64,000 bases of DNA from Edolisoma coerulescens (lineage: Eukaryota; Chordata; Aves; Passeriformes; Campephagidae). This document shows, piece after piece, positions 24,717 through 37,450 of the stretch. The stretch spans positions 1,193,611 to 1,257,610 of the forward strand of contig VWZW01000996.1 of NCBI GenBank assembly GCA_013397115.1, written 5' to 3'. Below the pieces are notes generated by a model. It searched no databases, was not told where the DNA came from, and saw nothing but the letters and a program-made list of their open reading frames with translations. Both the position numbers and the translations under genes were made by a program. How positions within the stretch are numbered: the stretch's first letter is position 1; every line of letters starts with the position of its first letter.

Positions 24717-27700
24717 GACTGACAGAGCATGAGGAAGAAGTCTAGTTGCAGGGTTCAACGAGAAGGCTCTGCAGGGAACTATGTGGGAAACAGGGGAGGA
24801 AATATTCAGAAATGTTCCTTTAAAAAAGAGAGTCAGAGGCAGAGAGGAGAGAAAAGAAGAGGTCTAATCCCTTTGAAGCTTGCAGTTTTATGAGAGCTTT
24901 GTCCTTGGGAACTGTGCACCAAAGATGATTAGAGCCGCTTCAGGCTTTGCAAAATTACTACAAACATAAGGTAAGTGGCTTTATCATAAAATTGGAGTGG
25001 CCATTAAAACTTCAAAGGAGACGTATGACCTGAATTTTACCTGTCACAGTCTGGAGTATTTATTAGAGGAAGATTTGATTCCTTTCTTTAGTTAACAACC
25101 TGGTACTCACGTGAGGTCATGGGCCAGATTATAGTTTTCATTGGTGGTATGACAGATTAGATGTTAATATTTTATTGCTCCTGACCTTGGGAATCCATAA
25201 ACCATTGGACAGGTGAGAGCTGAAGAAAACTCAACCTGGCTCCTTTAGTAATGAGAGCATATTTCTAATACCTGAATGTGGCCATAGTGGCCATCCATTG
25301 ACTGGCTCCCAACTTGGCTGGCTTTGACAGGACACGTACCTCAGAAGATGTTAGGAATTGTAGTGCTTGCTTTAGGAGCCTTGCCAAGCAGTGACACTGC
25401 CCCTTTACTGAAAAACCTTGAAATTAGAATACCCCAAAGGAGGGGCAGACTCAACCGTCAAAATGGTAGTGAAAGACACTGTGATAAAGCCACCTTTGTC
25501 CAGGAACACCCATGTGTTTTTCAAACCTTTGTCCTTCCTCCTATATCTGCTGCTGGTTGGCTTTGCTTGAGCCAGAGGGTTTCAATATCTTGTCATCTCA
25601 GAGGCATGGGTGGCACCTTCCTTTCATTCTTGAAGGGGCTGCCAATTTGGTCACCTCTTCTACTGCCATGGGTCCTTCTCATTTTCAGACTTCTCCTTTC
25701 CATACTTTGAAAGTCTTCCCCTAGAGACAGGTCTGCCTATGGCTTCCCACCTTCCCTCACAGTATATTCTGCTATTCTTCTGCCCATTCCCAATAAGTAC
25801 TTTTAACGTCCCTTTTAAATGAGCAATTGCCACACAGACCTTTGACATCCCAGTCTGCTTGCATTGCACCCTAGAAGGCACTTGTGGGAATGTTCTTGCC
25901 TGCAGCTGTGCTTGTAAATGATCAGAATAGTTTTACTAATATTTGCATTAGACTGAGATGCCTATTGTTTTAAGAGAACATAGCAACAGCATTTTAACAG
26001 TACTCACGTGGGATCCTCTGTAAAACTGTTAATCTGTACATTTCAAAGTTAGTGAAGTAACTTCTGCAATGTCCTATCTGAGGAAATATAAGCATTATGA
26101 GCTACCTTGACTGAGGCCCTGTTGAGAGCAGAACCTGCAGGTCTGGGTTCTGAGACAAATACTAACCCTTGTAACTATCTGCAAATAGTTTCCTAGATAG
26201 AGACTTAAAATTGAGGTTCCAGTGGTCTCTAGGTGCCTAATCCTGGACAATTGTAAGATGGCCAGCTTGATAATACTTCTAAAGGTACCTCTATGATCAG
26301 CTTAAGAACCGTGGTCGTTGTGCCTACTAGGAGCAATGATGGTGGTAGCCAGCATTTGTATCAAAGGCTTATCACAGGACTACTTTTCCAAGGACTGAGA
26401 GGTCCACAGTATATTTTAGTTTATCCTGCTGTTGAAGTGCCACCAGCATGGCTCCTCTGGTAGCCTAGTCATGGCAGACAAGGAAGACTGTAAGAAGAGA
26501 AGACTGGATTTGTGTCAGCAAACCAATTTCTAAGCCAATGATTATTATGGTACATAGAAGTAAAGTAGACACATACAATCTCGAAGTTATTGTTTCAAAT
26601 GCAAAATTGTCTACAGACAGCCCTATGACAGGACTGGCTCAGACCTCTTCCAACAGCGTGATTAAACTTGCAGATAAGGTTGCAGTCTTTGAAATAAAAA
26701 AAACCCAAACTACAGCAACAAAGGAAAATGGCAACAAAACAAACCCAACCCAAACCAAAAGAAAAATCAGCAATCTGGAGGTGTAAGCCTGTTTCCCCAG
26801 CTGAAAACTAGACTGTGTCCAAGCCATCCACTATTCAGCACTGAAGGGACCAAGAACTTCAGGTCTCCTGAGTCTTCAACCAAGATGTCTTTATCTAGTT
26901 CTGTCTTTATCTAGTCTCTTCACCTCCTCTTTAGTGACCTAAAAAGTATCACCTCATCTCCCTTGCTCTGAATCATCGCCTTTCCCTCATCTTCCCTTGT
27001 TATCTCCCAGTCCTAGCACCAGGTTATCCTGACCATTCATGGCCTGTCTTTTCCTTCTTTCTTTCTCCTCCCCGTTGGAGATGTGGTCAGGCTGGCTGGT
27101 GGCGTGGCTGGATGTCCACCCCAGCTGAGGTCATCTCACCACCCTTCTACCAGGAAGATCATTTCCTCTTCCAAAATTGCAAGAGAGAGACTTATCTTCT
27201 TCCTCACCACAACAGGCTCATTGCATTCTCCCTGCTTTCTCCTACCGCGCCAGTACCCCAATCCCCTCACATATGGAAAATCTGGGATTAAATTGTTCTA
27301 CCACAGCTGTAAGCCACAGCAAAACTGGCCTAACTGGTTGGAGACAAGCCAAGTGGCAATACAGTGGATCATGTGTCATGTGTACTTATAGAAATGAAAT
27401 GTCACAGCACTCAAATAGGGAAGGAAGACTTGGTCCCAGGCCATGAGGTGTAAAAAAGCTTTGTTGGAATTTTTGCCAGTTGAAACTGATCATAAACTAC
27501 TTATTGCCACTGCTAAAAGAGACCTGGCAAGCATCTGGCTGGGAAACAAATTTTTTCCAGTTACAAATATGAGTTCCAAACTGGATGCAATCCTGAGCAA
27601 GATTTGTGAAGCAAATAGAGTCTTTTGAGCACCTCGGAAAAAAATGCCGCAGAATAAAGTCCAGAGGTGGGTTATTTATATTGGAGTTTTATTGAAAAGC

Positions 27701-30359
27701 CTGTCTGAGACAAAATATGCAGTGTGGCTGTCATCTATAAGCATGTAATCCCCAAAAAAGGAGCTGAAACTTTCAGCACAATGTTTCTGGGAAAGTCTAT
27801 TTCCAGTTTCTATTATCAGTGTTAAAAGAAGCTCTTAAGACTAGTAGGATTTTGGTTTAAGTGGTCAGGAGAAAGAGCCTCAAAGTGTTATAACAAAGAT
27901 GAGTGTTTTAAAGAATAATGTGAGTAGCAGGAAAGCAATCTAAGAAAAGTGCCAGAGACTGGCTTTAGGCAAACAGAGAAATCTGTAAAGTCTTGACCAG
28001 TGTTTTTGATAGGTGACGAAGAATTCAGTATTCAGTATTTCAGACTAGGACTAGAAATAAGGTAGGCTCCTAGACCCAAATAATCCTAATGGATGCAAAA
28101 GCGTACATTCATTTAGCAAAAAAGTTCTACTTGCAAGTGCCACAACCAGACAGAGCATGTCAAGTTTCTTTTTGCTGGACAGGGTGCATCATAGTCTGAT
28201 TGTGTGTCACAAGTCAGGCAAGAATTAAGAAACAGGATTAAATGGGCAGTGGATAATGTTTGAGGTAGGTACTGGTTGCATCCAGCCTCTCTCCCAGTGT
28301 CTGTTTCCCTGCAGAGCTGGTACCAGCCCACTGTGAGGACTTGCTACAACCCAGCCTGGTCACGCTACTGTAGCCTCTTGGCTTTGTCAGGCCAAGTCCA
28401 TTTGGTTTTTCCATGCCACTACACCATGTTCACTCCACTCCTACGCTTCACCAGCCCTGCTTCCCATTCCCAAGGTTTTGCTTGAAGAGTCCTCCAGTTC
28501 CAACACTCCATCTTATTGTCTTTTCATATCCTGACCAGTCTTTCCTCATGCCCAAACTGCTCATTTGCATTAGTAAACCATGGTCACGTAGTTGTTGTCT
28601 TCCACTTTCTCAAGCTTCTTATCTGGACTTGCTGTCTGTGTTTATACCGTTGGACCCAAGAGTGCTTCCCAGTTCCCATGTCTGGATGTGTGGTTAGTCA
28701 TGCCCCGGCTCCATGCTGAGACGGAAACCTGGACATGTGTGCTGGATGGAAGCTGCAGCGTGTCTCAACAGGCTGAGCCATTCAGATGACCAGGAAATGA
28801 GGGCCCCAAGATATGCTGCAGAGCAAGTAAGTACAGATGCAGCCACTGTTTCTCAGCTATCTGGCTCTTCAGTCCCAGGTCTCAGTCCAATTTTCCATAC
28901 TCAGTCATCACTCTCGTCTCCACACCCAGCCAGCATAGGTTTCTGTTCCCTGCTTTGGGACAAACTCTCAAAACTTATCCTCCCAATGGATCCAATTCTG
29001 ATCCTCTGGTCCGACTTTGACGCCTCACCCTTCAAACCACCTCTCTGCTTCCTCTTCCCGCTGCCTTATTTCTTGCTCTTGGTTGTTGAACATGATGCCT
29101 TCCCACTCCTAACCATTGCTAACAGCCACTAAGCCATGAAGAAAACCTGCTCTGCTTCAGCCCAGCTGCTTCGTGAGGACACTCAGGGTGTGGTTCCACA
29201 GGGGTCAGTGCTTCAACCTCTGGTCTGTAAAGAATCCTGAAGTCATTAAAGGTCTGATGCCAAGTGCCTTGGACACAGGGTTGACCACAGTGTGAGCAAA
29301 GACCTTGGTTTTTCATACACAGTGAGACCAGAGTCCTGCATGGGAGATCTAGAAAGAGATACCTGCCCAGACTTGCGTGCCCTGCCTGGGACCATGTTTG
29401 TGCAGTGCGGTCACATGCAGGAACTTGTGAGAAATGTAGAGTTCAGTGCTGAAGCAATTTAGCTTGATCTGGTTAAAACACCTGTTCGGATAAACCCTGA
29501 GCAGGTGCAGACCTCAAATTTTTATATTTTTCAATTTCCTGAATTTGCGTAGATTTTCATAGAGGCAGGGAAAGGCGCAGAACTAGGTTTGCCACTATTG
29601 TTGGACTTCTGAGGTCTGCCCAGAAAACATGGGAGCCTGGGGCTGTTCAACAGAAAAGCTTAGGAAATGCTTTCGCAGGCCAAAATGCCAAAAATCATTT
29701 CAGAAGTAGCAGGGAAATAAAAAGAAAACCCTGCAGGAGATAGACAGACGCCTGTAAAATTTTGAGCTGTAAAATACATTGTTACATTTTGATTGATTAC
29801 ATGCAATCTTACCTCAGCTGGGAAGTGCGTATGTTTGTACTCTGAAGGGCTCTAGATGGGTGGGAGAAGAAGACAGAAGGCAAAGAACAGGGTGTGTAAA
29901 GTCCAGAGATCTCAAAAGAGCAGCGCTCTGTGGGACTTGTCCTGACCTGCACTCCAGCCTTTCGCTGTTGTAGGGGCAGACTCAAGCACCAGCCCTCTTC
30001 AGTCACAGCCCCAGCTGTGCTCCTGGGAGAAGCTGGAGAAGGTAGCCCAAGTGCCCTCGCTGTCAGCCTTGTTCCTGACCTGCCACTGGATCTGTGGTGG
30101 CAGCACAGCTCCCATCAATCCAAGAACCTGTGCTGCCTATGCTATTACTAGCCACATTCAGACAGTCTGTTGCTGTGTGTTTTCATGAACCTAGGACACA
30201 AAGGTTTTGCCTCTCAATATAGGATCACTCTTTGGGACAGGGTGCTCATGAGAAGCACTTGCTTCCCATATCTCTAGTATATATTTTGAAAGAGTTCTTT
30301 AAACATTGATCTTACCTGGTCACGGCCTTTAAGGGACAACTGGAGGACAGACCCCTCAG
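24717..30359. other. Intergenic sequence, no gene recognised
   Basis: Mostly unique DNA. A 'gggccagatt' MITE-like start occurs near 25132. 26887-26915 holds a short tandem repeat of 'tctttatctagt'. 27000-27250 and 28380-29110 are pyrimidine-rich on the + strand. No reading frame shows a protein family I recognise. Confidence 0.65.
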
Positions 30360-30513
30360 GATCATAAAATCATAGAATGGTTTGAGTTGGAAAGGGTCTT
30401 CAAAGTCATCTAGTTCCCACTGCCCCCCTGCCATGGCTAAGGCCACCTTCCCCAAGACCAGGTTGCTCAGGGCAGCTCCCAGCCTGGCCTTGAACACTTC
30501 CAGGGATGGAGCA
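30360..30513 (-). mobile_element. CR1 LINE 3' fragment
   Basis: On the + strand it opens 'atcataaaatcatagaatgg' and runs through 'ttgagttggaaagggtctt' to 'cttgaacacttccaggga', the reverse complement of a CR1 3' end with its short terminal repeats. It is a 5'-truncated copy and one of the better-preserved ones here. It supports an avian origin. Confidence 0.9.
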
Positions 30514-31696
30514 TTAGTAAGGTCACTGGGGTCTCAACACTTACCTCTGCCTGCTGAGAGGCAGTTACAGTCCTGGGCTGTGGTGTCTTACACTGAGCTG
30601 TGCTGGGGTGCTGCTGGGGCTGCCCAGGCAGCCAGAAACTAGTGTGCATCCCTGTTTTACCCCTTTCTGGAATCATGACATATGCCCAGACCCAGGAGCT
30701 CAGAGGAGCTCCACACATCCACACCTCTCAGGGACTGGCCAAATGGCTGATGTTTCCTGAGGGTCAGCTGCTGTCTCATTCCCTTGGTGCAGTGTTATTG
30801 TTCCCAATTCTGTATTTTCCTTTCCCCCAGCACACCTCTTCACTAGCTCCTTGCATTCAGTCTTCTTACACTTCATATTCTCTTGGTGGTTCCTTGTCTC
30901 CTTTGAGGAGTGCATGGAAGGTGACAGAGGTGTTGAAGCCTCCCAGCTGACTGACACAAAACACCATGAAACAGCCCAGGTCACATACCACATCCAAGGC
31001 AGCCTAAACCTAACAATACACAATCCTTCGTACTCCTTTGGCTAGTACAGCCAAGAAGAGCTGGGACTTTCAGGTAGACCTGTCATACCAAACTCAAGCA
31101 CTTTGCAGCCTCTTTGTTCCACAGCTGCGTCAGGTTCTAGTCTGACTTGAATGGGAGAGGTATTCTTAAAACTGCTTTTGTTTATTTATTTTCAGATGTG
31201 CATACCACAAAAATTAGATTACAGTTTGGATTTTGTCACGGCTGTCTCCTGCAAAGACTGATTCTGTCTGTAGCAAGTATTTTCTGGAGGGTTTCTTCCA
31301 TTAATTATATGCTGCCACCCACTTATTTCCTTAAGGCAGATTTTGCATCTGTGATTTCCCTGTGAAGTTTCCTTCCTTTAAGGTAGTATGTCTCTAAGGT
31401 GGGCAGACCGACAGCGTAGAAAAAACTTTTACAATCCAGGGGTCAAATATTTTTCCTTCTGCTACATTGAGGGATAGAAAGTGCTGGGACTGTGTGACAG
31501 ACAGCCTTAATTTATCCCGTGTTAATTCTGCAAGCAATTGCAAACTGAGGGCACAGTGGAGAATCCAGCATTGCTTTGATCCTGCAATCCCACATATGCT
31601 TGACATTTGTAAACAAGGAGAAGTATAAGATAAACACAAAACAGTGAGAAGATGATAATTTGGAAATTTGTTCACATAATTTGAGGTTTTTTACAG
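30514..31696. other. Intergenic sequence, no gene recognised
   Basis: No repeat or gene identified. Overlapping chance reading frames lie on both strands between 30600 and 31050. Confidence 0.6.
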
Positions 31697-31800
31697 TTAA
31701 TGGCAGAGTGGTTGAGGCATCTTGCTGTGTATGGAGACCAATACGGGCTGGAAAGTCAGAGACTGAGGCTGACTACCAAAATAGCTGCATCATGTAAACT
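31697..31800 (+). mobile_element. Possible tRNA-derived SINE fragment
   Basis: TGGCAGAGTGGTTGAGGC (31701-31718) closely matches the A-box region of class II (Ser/Leu) tRNA genes. The sequence after it does not fold as a tRNA and no good B box is seen, so this is not a functional tRNA gene. It may be the head of an old MIR-like or other tRNA-derived SINE. Confidence 0.3.
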
Positions 31801-34766
31801 TTGCAGGCCAGCCACACACAGTGATAACTCTAATATCACTGTAAGTGTTAAGTTTTGTGGTTGCAGCATCTCTCTGGTGATGTAGTGAACAGTGCTTGAC
31901 TCACAGAAGGACTTCCAGCATACTGTTACTATATGTCTTCATGGGAAAATCTGGGAACCCTGGAAACTATGGTTCTGTGATAACTGGAGGTGATTATAAC
32001 CTCTAATGAGTTTGTCACTGCTCTTTTATGACAGATTTGCTGAGGCAGGAAATTTTGGGGCATCCATCTTTCCCTCCTGCTCAGCAGCCCTTGCTTGCCA
32101 CAGCACTGTGTTTTCTTTTGTTTCTGTTTATCTTTCTGTCCCTGGGTTAATGAATAATTGTTTATTCTGTTCAGTGTGGGGCCATTTCTGAGGGAAGGAT
32201 CAGAGACCCCATCTGCATACCATGGGTATCCCTGGCTGATGGCAGGGATGCCTGGGAGAAGGTGTAAGAGGTGTGCCCTCCCTCCTCTTCCTCTGTCTCA
32301 CAAAGGGGTGGAAGCAGCCTCTTCAATCTTGAGCAAGGGCTTTAAATGTGAGGTACTGAGTATGGAAAGATTTGCTACTGTGTCCTTTCTCAGCCAATCA
32401 GGTTTGGTGTTCATGGTCTGACCTTCTCTGTGTGCCTGGAGCACTGCAGGTAAACCATGGATGGCATGTGTACATCCTGTGAAGGCTTTGCTGCCAAGCT
32501 GCTTCACACAGTCCTGCCTGAGGCCTTCATCACCTTGGGTGCAAACACATTACTTACAGGTTCTGTCTCTTGAGCATCTCATAGCTTCAGAACCACCTGA
32601 AAACCATCTTTCCCTTCTCCCTTTCAGGTACTCTGAGCATAAAATGGAGTGAAAGCTCAGCTCTTTCGCCCTTTGTGGGATGTTGATAGAAAAACCAGAA
32701 ATGTTTTAGCTTTCAGATTGGTATTTTCACTTTAGTTCTCTGTCCCTGCTCTCATCTGCCCTTTAATTGTGTCGAAGGTTTGTTTGGAGTAGCTGTGGCT
32801 TAATACTGGAGAAGGAAATGTTCTGCATTGGCAAACCTTGCATGCAGAAAAAATCTCCTGCAACTTGGTTGTCAATTTATGTTTTGTGACTTTATTTGCA
32901 AATGCAGCTCAAGGAATAGAAACTGAGTAGTGCACATTTTGACAAATATGTCAAACTAACACTCCTTCAAGAGAGCTGATTTTGACTTTTCCGGAGCACT
33001 TTTCCAAAACTAAGAACTTAGGAGCTCAGTTCCTTTTTATTTTCTGGGTATGCAAGTTGTGCTTCTTCCCATATACTGACTTCACAAATTGTACCAAATC
33101 ACACTGCCTGTTATCTGGAATAATATGGGGTGGAGAATAACATTGTTACATTTCTTATGTACTCAAAAAATGTGGGGTTTCCTCAGACTATTGATACAGG
33201 AGACCTCATGATGTTGGTAAAACTGGTAAAACCACAGTAAGCTATACTTCCAACAGCTGCCTTTTTTTGGTTGTTAGGTTGCACAGCTGGCCTTAGCTGA
33301 TAGAAACGCTCTTCCCAACAGCACAAATAAAGCTATAAATCCCCACGAGAGAATTTGAGTCTGACATCTACATACACACTTAAAAATGTTCACCCATTTA
33401 AAGTAATTTCGAATTTTTAATAGAAGAAAGTATGAGTATGCTTTAATTTAACTCACAGTTCTCCACTTTCTAAGTCTACATAGGGACCCTGATGTAAGTT
33501 ATCATTGAACAAGATTTGTAGCTCTCCTAAGCACACTAACATGACAACTGCATTTGCTAAGAAAGCCCAAATGCTTCTTAAATAAAACTGAAAGGAAACT
33601 GTGGCACCTCTGCTTAACAATAGCAAACAGAAAACAGTGAGAGAGCACTTGATGTTGAAAATCTAATTTTCGTCACCATGTATTTATCTGAGCTTAGTTC
33701 CCATTCTTGGCTGATAAGGAGTAACTAATCATGATTTAAGCATTTCTTCAAACCTAGCAACCTGTTGAACAGCTTCTTAATGTGCCTATCAATCATTTGG
33801 AGATAAGGATAGTTTGCACTCATAATAGCTAGTTGTAAAAATAAACAGAAGTTACTATAACTAGTTCAATCAACAATGGGATCTTTGAGGTCAGAGTGGA
33901 AATAATCAAACAGTAAGTATGAATAGGCTGTAATTTTTCTGATTAACAAATGTTTTGCTTGTCATGTGATCTTGAGAGCTGCTCTTAGCTCTTTAGAGGA
34001 CTAAAATACATTTCAGAATGTATGTATTTACATTAGGGGGTTAAACAAATGTATGCACATACCAGTTATTTTCTAAAGCTATCTATTCATGTAAAGGTTT
34101 TTTTTTTATTATTTTTAATTTTAAAAAGTATCTTTGTCCTTAAGTTAAATTCTCAACTGGCCACTCTGTAAAGCATCTTTGATGAAAAACGGAAATCTAG
34201 TAACATTCAGAAAGTACAGAGGAATGCGAACTATAAATTACTGACATACAAAATAAACATATTACTCACATCTCTCCAACACAGCTGAAAATATAACAGC
34301 CAACAGGAACATATTACATCTCAGCACCAGTTGTTGATCAAAATAACAGTGTCCATATATAGCAACTAGTTGTGTGAAAAGAGTCAAAGAGCTGTGTCTG
34401 TATTACATCCAAATCAATGACATTCACAACCTGGAGACTGACGGGACATTGATCATAGTTTTATGAATCCAAAATAGATGCTCTGATCACCTTCTGGAGG
34501 CACCTGTCTTTGTCAAGTTTATATAAAGACCACAAGCCCCTCACTTTATTTTAAATTGCACCTGTGGTGCAGACCTAAAATATAAATGTAGATGATGTAG
34601 ATATAGCTTTCTTCTGTCCTCATGTTGCCTGTACAAAAATACAATCTTCCTCTCTACCCTAGGGTAATCATTGCAGTGAGTTCAGACAAAGGTAGATACC
34701 TCTGTAGCTCATAGACTGTACTCATATGTGCAGACAACCTGGAAACGCGTCCTCTTAAAAGATATG
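31801..34766. other. Intergenic sequence, no gene recognised
   Basis: AT-rich unique DNA, increasingly poor in open frames from 32700 on. No repeat family was recognised by eye. Confidence 0.6.
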
Positions 34767-35147
34767 AATCACAGAATCACTCAGAGAGGAAGAGATCTCG
34801 GGAGGCCTCTCATCCTATCTCCTGCCCACGGCAGGGTATGACACAAATTCAGACCAAGTTGGTAGGGCTTTTATCTGGTTATGTCTTGAAAACTTCCAAA
34901 GAGCTGTTATCTTCATAGTGATTTTATTTTTTTTTCTTTTAGCGACCCTGAATCTCCCCCCTTTTCAACTTAAGGCAACTACCTCTTGTTTTCTTTCTGC
35001 ACACCACTGTGAAGGACCTCGCTCCATCTCCTTGCTGGCCTCCCTGTAGGTTCTGGGGGCTGCTGTTGGGTGCCCGAGCAGCTGCCTCTTCTCCAGACCG
35101 AACAAGCCCCGCTCCCTCACCCTCTCCTCACCATGCAAGTGCTCCAA
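34767..35147 (-). mobile_element. CR1 LINE 3' fragment, diverged
   Basis: On the + strand it reads 'aatcacagaatcac...ggaggcctctcatcctat', then 'tcaacttaaggcaactacctcttgt' (split here only by position) and ends 'ctcttctccagaccgaacaa...caagtgctcca'. These are the reverse-complement landmarks of CR1 3' ends in order. An insertion of T-rich sequence lies near 34925-34940. Confidence 0.85.
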
Positions 35148-37188
35148 GTGGAATTAAATTACTGATGAAAATACCTGTGTTGTCAAGAAACCACAGCATA
35201 TCTGCTCTATCAGTTTGTTACTTCTAACCTTATTCATTCAATCATGAAAGCAGTGACAGACAGCCCTTGACAACTCTCTAGGATCTTACACAGTAAATTC
35301 ATGTCAGCCTTTTCTAGAATACGAAGTTTGGCCTTATTTTGCAAGGCAATGAGCACTCAAAACTTCTGTGTCTAACACCTCCCAGCAGCCAGCCCTCTGT
35401 TAAATACAGCAAGGGTGTTGGCAATTTGGTTATTTCGGTATTCAAAAGGAAAAACCAGTCAGGAGGGAAGAAACTACAAAGGAGCATTCTAAAGGAAAAT
35501 TTGCTTAAAGACCATGGAAAGGATGAGATTCACTGATGTCTAGGAGGAAGAGGCAGGACTTCAAATACCATGGAGTTATTCTGAAAAAAACCCACCTCTG
35601 TGGAACAGTTGATGGTGTGGAACTCACTCAATTTACCATACAAGATCTGAACTGGTTTTGTTTAAGGAAAAAAGATGTTCTGAATGAGATGCTGTGACTA
35701 CTTATCCATCAGTTACTTTGATCTCTTTTGAGTCATCTCTTTTAATTTGAACACAACATAAGAATACAGCAATAGCAGCTTCTTTAGGACTTGATTAAAG
35801 AAAACAGAATATAACAAAGAAATGAGCAAATCTTCAGCATTGCAGACAGTTTAGCTGGGACATGTCTTTTCAAACAATGATCCAGTTTTTACTTAGTGGT
35901 CTTGGGTGGAGAATCCTCTTGACCCCTTTGTAGATTGTTCCACTGGTGTGTCTATTCTCTGAACACAGGGGTTAGTGCAAATGTGTTCATTCAAAGGGTC
36001 CAAACCAGGTATTTAGATGAATTTTTGAAGTTATTGTGGGAGTGTATGGATGTCTGTTTGATTTAAGCCCAAGTCTATCACTATACACTTTGATTTTGTC
36101 TCATAAACTTAATAAGACCTATAAGTAAATTGAGTGGGAAATAATGAATATTCTACTGAGGACATCCATATATACAAACCATTGGCTTTAAATAATGAGA
36201 CCTTTGGAAACCATGCTGAGTAAATCAAGTCACTCAGGTCTCCAGTAATGTAATTCTAAAAAATGTCTTCCCTCAAGTAAATGGCATAATGAGAAATCTT
36301 GCATTATTCTGACTTGATAAAAGTTCATTTTTATTCGCTTCTGAGACTGCAATAAGGGCTTATTTGTGGTGCCAGCAATGGCTGCAGAGCAACAGTTCTT
36401 ATTTTAGTGTAACAGACAACCACCCGTGATGTTTGCAATCGTATCAATTGCAAGTTTAAAAGTTTAAAGCTTTCCCATAAATGCTGGTCATGAGGAAATG
36501 GATTAAAGAAATAAAATATAGAACTTGTTGAACTTGTATCTATTTTAAACTGAGAGGATTATATCTGACAAAGCCTTTTGTTTTAAAGTAGCCATCTCAA
36601 CATCAGCTAGAACAGATTGGGTTACTTAAAGGGCCACTGACAACTCCAGAGAAACAAACCCTTAAGACAGGATCCTTCAGCATCTGAACTGTGTGCTGTA
36701 TATCATCTGCTGCTTTTGTTCATTCCTTGCTCTCATCCCATTGCCTTTACAAGTCTGTGATTCAATCAAAGAAGACATGGAATAAGAAGGAGGGAGAAAT
36801 TGCCTACCTATCATTTCCACCCTGGTTAGTGAGTTTCCCACTGGAGTACAGAGTGGGGCAGCCTAGGGAGGGATGCCGTGCAGCCCAGACCTGTGCTGCT
36901 GGGAGGCACGTGGCTGGGCCATGGAGACCTTCTGTACCACTGAAAACATGGGGGGACAATTTAAGAAATCAAACTACAGTTAAACTAACATTTAAAAAAT
37001 TATTTTGATGGGGAAAAAGTGGGTGTTCTTGAAATCATTGTCTCAGCAAAGGCCACAAAACTGAGAGTATATCAGTTAATGAACAAGATTATGCAATCTG
37101 GCTGGTTATTTCGCCTTTCAAACATCTCCTCCTGCTAAGAGAGGTCCTCACTGATGTAGGCTGTGTCTATGCAAGCTGAGGGCTCGAG
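35148..37188. other. Intergenic sequence, no gene recognised
   Basis: Unique AT-rich sequence. The part at about 36300-36560 looks compositionally like a conserved non-coding element (balanced, non-repetitive, with CpG-containing words such as 'caaccacccgtgatg' and 'gcaatcgtatcaattgc'), but conservation cannot be judged from one sequence. Confidence 0.55.
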
Positions 37189-37371
37189 TCAGGTGTGTGA
37201 GTTTATGTGTTTGATGAGCGTTTTGTGTTTGGTGAGATTAAATTTCTCATGGCAAACAGGGCAATTGCATGGGGCTGGCTGATAGGACAGGGGTATGACA
37301 GATGTTTTGGAGGCCATGTGAGATACTCTGTAAGTATCTTGTGTGAAGTGTGAAGACCAGAGTCCAGGCAA
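37189..37371 (-). other. Small C2H2-like reading frame of unknown status
   Basis: A 60-codon frame ends CPVCHEKFNLTKHKTLIKH followed by INSHT and a stop. This is C-x2-C-x14-H-x3-H with an aromatic three residues after the second Cys and a Leu two before the first His. A classical finger has 12 residues between Cys and His, so it is two residues too long. No other finger follows, and no promoter or splice context is visible. It may be a remnant of a transposon or zinc-finger retrocopy, or chance. I do not recognise a gene. Confidence 0.2.
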
Positions 37372-37377
37372 GTGAAT

Positions 37378-37450
37378 TGAGGCCTAAATTACAGTCTGAA
37401 GGGGTGGGATTCAGCTCTAAGTTGTAGACACCTAAGCTTAGGTCTCATTG
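37378..37450. mobile_element. Possible MITE relic with perfect 14-bp palindrome
   Basis: ACCTAAGCTTAGGT (37430-37443) is self-complementary and follows 'gggtgggattcagctct', phrases that resemble the 'ggcacctaa' arms of palindromic sauropsid MITEs. Confidence 0.3.

Noticed and set aside
24249..24722. 157-codon frame on the + strand
   Set aside because: Its C-terminal third is translation of the TTTTA/GGTTT microsatellite.
31697..31780. tRNA gene
   Set aside because: Only the A-box-like part matches. There is no acceptor stem, anticodon arm or B box.
34965..35147. 60-codon frame on the - strand
   Set aside because: It is a fragment of the CR1 element at 34767-35147, not a gene.
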